The notes under the pieces: generated by a model
What the model saw: only the letters and a program-made list of their open reading frames with translations
What the model was told of the DNA's origin: nothing
Databases searched by the model: none
Made by a program: the position numbers and the translations under genes
Shown: piece by piece, positions 60,754-64,000 of the stretch
How the letters are laid out: every line of letters starts with the position of its first letter
Position numbering within the stretch: position 1 is the first letter of the stretch
Origin: Lacipirellula parvula
Lineage (GTDB): Bacteria; Planctomycetota; Planctomycetia; Pirellulales; Lacipirellulaceae
Assembly: GCF_009177095.1 (NCBI RefSeq)
Contig: NZ_AP021861.1
Location: forward strand, 3,454,501 to 3,518,500
DNA length: 64,000 nucleotides
Reading direction: 5' to 3'

Positions 60754-62364
60754 ATGACCGCCGAACGCCTCTTGGCAATCGCCGCTCTGACGCTCGTTTC
60801 CGCTGTCCCCGCCCACGCAGCGGAAAGCCAAGGCTGGAACCGCACGGTTCGCATCGCCGACCACCTGGAACCAGCGCTGCCGCACCCCGAACAGCAGCAG
60901 GCCGTGCTCAAGAAGCTGCAACAGCTCGCCGCGAAGACCGGCCGCAAACCGAACATCCTGATCATCCTCGTCGATGACATGGGCTACGGCGATGTCGGCT
61001 GCAACGGCGGCGGCGCGATGGCCGGAGCCCCGACGCCGAACATCGACGCGCTAGCGCAAGGCGGCCTGCGGCTCACTTCCGCCTATGCGACGCCCCTTTG
61101 CACGCCGACGCGCGCGGCGCTCAACACCGGCCGCATCCCCGCGCGCAGCGGCCTCACCCGTCCGCTCCTAGCGAGCGATCGCCCAACGAAGAACCCTTGG
61201 GCGGACGAAGTCAGCGCCGCGAAGCTGCTCAGCGACAGCGGCTACGTCACGGCGCTCTCCGGCAAGTGGCACGTCGGCGAGGGCGAAGGAATGCAGCCCC
61301 ATCAGGTCGGCTACGACGAGTTCCACGGGTTCCTCTCCGTCGTGAGCGAGTACACGCAGTACATGATGCCGCGCAAGTACGAGCAGCTCGTCAAAGCCCC
61401 CGAGAAGCTCAAAACTTACAAGTCGCTCAGCGAATACAACGCCGTCGTCAGCGGCAAGAAGGGCGAAAAGCTCACGATCGACTACCCGCTCGAAACGTCG
61501 AAGCAGATGGGCAACTGCGACCAAGACTTCGCCAATTGGTCCGTCGACTTCATCAAGCGTTCCGCCGAAGCAAAGAAGCCGTTCTACTTGGTCCACGCCT
61601 TTGCGAAAGTTCACTTCGACAACTTCGCGGGCGATGGCTACGAAGGTCGCAGCCCCGCCAAGCTGCCGTATAAGGACGCGGTCGTCGAAGTCGACGACAT
61701 CGTCGGCCGACTCATCGCCACGCTGAAGGAAACCGGGCAGCTTGAAAACACGCTCGTGTTCTTCACGTCCGACAATGGACCGGAAGAAGACAGCTACCCC
61801 GACTGCGGCTACACCCCGTTCCGCGGCAGCAAGGGCACCACTTGGGAAGGCGGCGTGCGCGTTCCCGGCGTCGCCTACTGGCCCGGCGTCATCAAGCCCG
61901 GACGCGTTAGCGACGGGCTGTTCGACCTGATGGATCTGTTCAACACGTCGCTCGCGCTCGGCGGCATCGTCGACAAGATCCCCACGGAGCGCTACATCGA
62001 CGGCATCGATCAAACGTCGTTCCTGCTGAACGATGACGGCGAGTCGAACCGGCAAGCAGTGTTCTGCTACAACCAAGCCGACTTCTCAGGACTCCGCTGG
62101 GACTCGTTCAAGGCCTACTTCAAGGTGCAGCTGTCCGAACAGCCGTTCACGAACATCAGCATGTCGACCTACGTCCCCGTCGGCGTCTCGCCGTGGGTGT
62201 TCGACATTTATCGCGACCCGAAGGAACGTCGCACCATGAGCAACAGCGACTACGAATGGGCCTACGGTCCGGTCCTGCAAATGCAGTCGGAACATGCGAA
62301 GACGTTCGTCAAGTATCCTGCAAAAGATATCGGCCTTGGGATTGGTGCGCCTGATACGCATTAA
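60754..62364 (+). CDS. Arylsulfatase
   Basis: The 536-residue product has a signal peptide (LLAIAALTLVSAVPAHAAES). NILIILVDDMGYGDVGCNGG holds the first metal-binding Asp pair, and ATPLCTPTRAALNTGR the formylglycine site (CTPTR). GYVTALSGKWHVGEGEG, VHAFAKVHFDNFAG and FFTSDNGPEEDSYPD are the other active-site stretches. It is the third clear sulfatase of the window. The whole protein is a normal-length S1-type sulfatase with no C-terminal extension, acting in the periplasm on an unknown sulfate ester. Downstream, a hairpin repeat follows. Confidence 0.95.
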   Translation: MTAERLLAIAALTLVSAVPAHAAESQGWNRTVRIADHLEPALPHPEQQQAVLKKLQQLAAKTGRKPNILIILVDDMGYGDVGCNGGGAMAGAPTPNIDALAQGGLRLTSAYATPLCTPTRAALNTGRIPARSGLTRPLLASDRPTKNPWADEVSAAKLLSDSGYVTALSGKWHVGEGEGMQPHQVGYDEFHGFLSVVSEYTQYMMPRKYEQLVKAPEKLKTYKSLSEYNAVVSGKKGEKLTIDYPLETSKQMGNCDQDFANWSVDFIKRSAEAKKPFYLVHAFAKVHFDNFAGDGYEGRSPAKLPYKDAVVEVDDIVGRLIATLKETGQLENTLVFFTSDNGPEEDSYPDCGYTPFRGSKGTTWEGGVRVPGVAYWPGVIKPGRVSDGLFDLMDLFNTSLALGGIVDKIPTERYIDGIDQTSFLLNDDGESNRQAVFCYNQADFSGLRWDSFKAYFKVQLSEQPFTNISMSTYVPVGVSPWVFDIYRDPKERRTMSNSDYEWAYGPVLQMQSEHAKTFVKYPAKDIGLGIGAPDTH

Positions 62365-62383
62365 CCTACCGACCGCCAACCTG

Positions 62384-62408
62384 CCCCCTTCTCCCCCCGG
62401 GAGAAGGG
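62384..62408 (+). terminator. Hairpin after the sulfatase gene (family VI copy 2)
   Basis: CCCTTCTCCC pairs with GGGAGAAGGG around a CCC loop, about 20 nt after the sulfatase stop at 62364. The unit matches 60128-60153, so it is a repeat that also sits where a terminator would be. Confidence 0.5.
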
Positions 62409-62458
62409 CTGGGGATGAGGGCGAACCCGCCGTCCAGCCCAACCCTCGCACGCGCCGG

Positions 62459-62477
62459 TCGACGCTTCGCGACGACT
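62459..62477 (-). repeat. Fragment of the family V repeat at a gene end
   Basis: GTCGACGCTTCGCGACGAC at 62459-62477 matches the core of the family V copies at 49031, 59541 and 63041. It touches the stop codon of the 62477 gene. Confidence 0.6.
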
Positions 62478-62974
62478 CACCCTCCGTAAGAACGGTCAAA
62501 GAACTCCTTGGCCGGCATCACGTTCGTATACCCAGGCCACGTCGCGTTGATCTGGCTGGCTAAACCATAGGCAGGCGATTCCGGCGAGCAAGTGAAGTCG
62601 AAGTCGCAGCACGCATCGCGATAGTCGGGCTCCGAATCCTCGATGCAGTACCGCAACAGCCAGTCGTGGGAACTCGGGAAGATCGCCACCCGCACATGCT
62701 CGTCCTGATGGCGACTGTCGTACAGAGCGCGCGGGCTGGCGAACCTCTCGAGCAACTCTTCCCACGCAATCGGCGACGGCTCCGTCAGAAAGCCGTCATG
62801 CTCGTGCCAATCGTCGCTGACGTAAACGTCCGGAAAGGCGCCCTGCAATCGACCGGCCGCCAGCAGCAGCATTTCTTGCAGGATGCTCGGCCCATGTTCG
62901 TCGCACGTCGTCACGACCATGCCGTCGAACGGTGCTGAAGCGGCCTGCCAACGGCGTTGCAGTTCTGGCGTCAC
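62477..62974 (-). CDS. Protein of unknown function
   Basis: The 165-residue product starts at the GTG at 62974 (VTPELQRRWQAASAPFDGMV), with AAGGA 6 nt upstream; the open frame goes on to an ATG at 63103, but that part runs into the family V repeat at 63041-63137. The sequence has VVTTCDEHGPSILQEMLLLA, an alpha-beta pattern, several Trp and acidic pairs (DVYVSDDWHEHDGF), and two Cys in RDACCDFDFTCSPE. No signal peptide or membrane segment. I recognise no family. The short repeat fragment touches its end. Confidence 0.68.
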   Translation of the reverse strand: MTPELQRRWQAASAPFDGMVVTTCDEHGPSILQEMLLLAAGRLQGAFPDVYVSDDWHEHDGFLTEPSPIAWEELLERFASPRALYDSRHQDEHVRVAIFPSSHDWLLRYCIEDSEPDYRDACCDFDFTCSPESPAYGLASQINATWPGYTNVMPAKEFFDRSYGG

Positions 62975-63040
62975 GATAGTTCCTTGGCTCCATACGCAGT
63001 GCAAAGTGCCAATATACGGCCGCGAAGCCGCTTCCGCTGG

Positions 63041-63137
63041 GTGCAATGCTCTTGCCCTTCTAGGCATGAGCATGCTGAACTCGGAGCAGACTCCAACTCT
63101 CACATCAACATGTCGACGCTCCGCGACGATATGCCAC
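63041..63137 (+). repeat. Family V repeat, copy 2 (uninterrupted)
   Basis: A 97-bp unit with CTTGCCCTTCTAGGCATGAG near its start and GTCGACGCTCCGCGACGAT near its end. It corresponds to the empty site of the split copy at 59541-59774. It lies between two divergent genes. Confidence 0.75.
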
Positions 63138-63205
63138 CCGCACGTTACTGGAAATGGTTGTGGCGAATTAAATGATGGAAAAGCCTTTCAGAGACGTTAC
63201 AACGC

Positions 63206-64000
63206 ATGCTGGGGCTCCCGACTAGGCGACTACCTTTGCGCACTTTCTCCACGCTCGTTTCCACAGTCCTGCTCGTACTGAATTCTGCCCATGCTGCAGA
63301 CCGCTACCATGTGAGCGTTGTGCCCGACACGCTTGGGATTGGCGTCACCAACCCAATCAACTTCGTGCAATTCCAGGGCGAACTTTACTTTCGCGGGCAG
63401 ACATCCGCCCATGGTGCCGAACTGTTCAAGTATGACGGGAGCACGCTGCGGCTAGTTGCGGACAACGTGCCTGGTCCACGGGGTGGGAATATTTTTGACC
63501 CTATCGTCTTTCAGGACAGCTTGTACTTCACTTCATGGAATGGCTTCTCCGGGTACGAGCTATTCAAATTCGACGGGTCTTCAGCGACTATGGTCGCCGA
63601 TATCTACCCTGGTGAAATCGGCTCGGCCCCAGACGGAATGCTTGAATATCAAGGCAAGCTTCTGTTCAGTGCGCTCGATCCATCTGGCCGTAGCATGTAT
63701 TCTTATGACGGTTTGACCCTTACGCCAATTAGAGGCGCAAGTCCCGTTGAAAATTGGTTTAACTTCAGCGGGATTCGGTTTGGTGGAAGGCTACTTGTGA
63801 CTGCGCAGGGCGATGCCTCAACTGGGGTTGAGCTGTACGAATATAATGACGACTCTATCACGTTAGTAGATGATGTTTGGCCCGGAAATGGTTCCAGTGA
63901 GCCGCGATCGTTCTTAGAACTAAATGGCAAAGTGGTTTTCGCGGCTACTTATGGTGTTTCCGGTGACGGCCAATTCGAATACGGCTTATTCGATTACGAC
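63206..64000 (+). CDS. ELWxxDGT-like repeat exoprotein (3' end outside window)
   Basis: The frame from the ATG at 63206 stays open to the window edge (265 codons). A signal peptide (TFSTLVSTVLLVLNSAHAA) is followed by repeats of about 45-50 residues of the ELWxxDGT type: AELFKYDGSTLRLVADN, YELFKFDGSSATMVADI and VELYEYNDDSITLVDDV, each followed by xPG and strand-rich segments such as LEYQGKLLFSALD. Such repeats probably form a beta-propeller at the cell surface. The C-terminus, with any PEP-CTERM or dockerin part, is missing. This gene uses more A- and T-ending codons than its neighbours. Confidence 0.8.
   Translation, partial: MLGLPTRRLPLRTFSTLVSTVLLVLNSAHAADRYHVSVVPDTLGIGVTNPINFVQFQGELYFRGQTSAHGAELFKYDGSTLRLVADNVPGPRGGNIFDPIVFQDSLYFTSWNGFSGYELFKFDGSSATMVADIYPGEIGSAPDGMLEYQGKLLFSALDPSGRSMYSYDGLTLTPIRGASPVENWFNFSGIRFGGRLLVTAQGDASTGVELYEYNDDSITLVDDVWPGNGSSEPRSFLELNGKVVFAATYGVSGDGQFEYGLFDYD

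Overview
The window looks like a planctomycete chromosome, most likely from the order Pirellulales. It is GC-rich and densely coding. It has three secreted proteins that combine a C-terminal PEP-CTERM anchor with dockerin-like calcium repeats, three full-length arylsulfatases plus one degenerate sulfatase-fold protein, and a helix-turn-helix protein with a long acidic tail and one membrane anchor. Shine-Dalgarno sites are rare but clear where present (dnaA, cdsA, a 112-aa secreted protein, an 84-aa protein, an amidase). The genus is inferred from style only. No rRNA, tRNA, CRISPR array, transposase or phage gene was seen.

Layout. 1-3871 (-): a large secreted TIM-barrel hydrolase-like protein cut by the window start, and a sulfatase-fold protein without a recognisable nucleophile motif. 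3896-13449: an exopolysaccharide locus of the Wzx/Wzy type, with a WecG/TagA glycosyltransferase, O-antigen ligase/polymerase and Wzz/GumC-like chain-length protein on -, and a FemAB/CelD-like acyltransferase, polysaccharide deacetylase, flippase and GT4 glycosyltransferase on + from a shared divergent intergenic region. 13708-15257: a PlsC-like acyltransferase and CdsA. 15398-25565: HEXXH peptidase, FabI, a GAF/sigma-54-type activator, DnaA, an acetyltransferase, a periplasmic protein of unknown function and a THUMP-type methyltransferase. 25786-31328: an ebo-like metabolite-traffic cluster (two TIM-barrel isomerase-like proteins, UbiA/EboC, alkaline-phosphatase-fold EboF-like, TatD/EboB-like and a small 84-aa protein). 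31653-41170: HEAT-repeat protein with a membrane partner, CcsB-CcsA fusion for cytochrome c maturation with a duplicated-domain lipoprotein, and the HTH-acidic protein. 41690-50317: inositol-monophosphatase family enzyme, three dockerin/PEP-CTERM exoproteins, DUF1697 and an Old Yellow Enzyme. 50399-62364: DUF1254 protein, sulfatases, choloylglycine-hydrolase-family amidase, glycine-zipper protein and small proteins, including a 55-aa double-CxxC membrane peptide. 62477-64000: an unknown protein and the start of an ELWxxDGT-like repeat exoprotein cut by the window end.

The most striking content is between the genes. At least six families of palindromic repeats occupy most long intergenic spaces. 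One family has five copies, each exactly 91 bp, built of two mini-hairpins whose stems covary. One copy lies inside a 128-bp unit with 15-bp perfect terminal inverted repeats and 5-10-bp direct repeats, inserted into a member of another repeat family, which is what a non-autonomous mobile element (MITE) would leave. Another repeat supplies the last residues and stop codon of a PEP-CTERM protein. A perfect array of 15 GAGTTGC units follows the UbiA gene.
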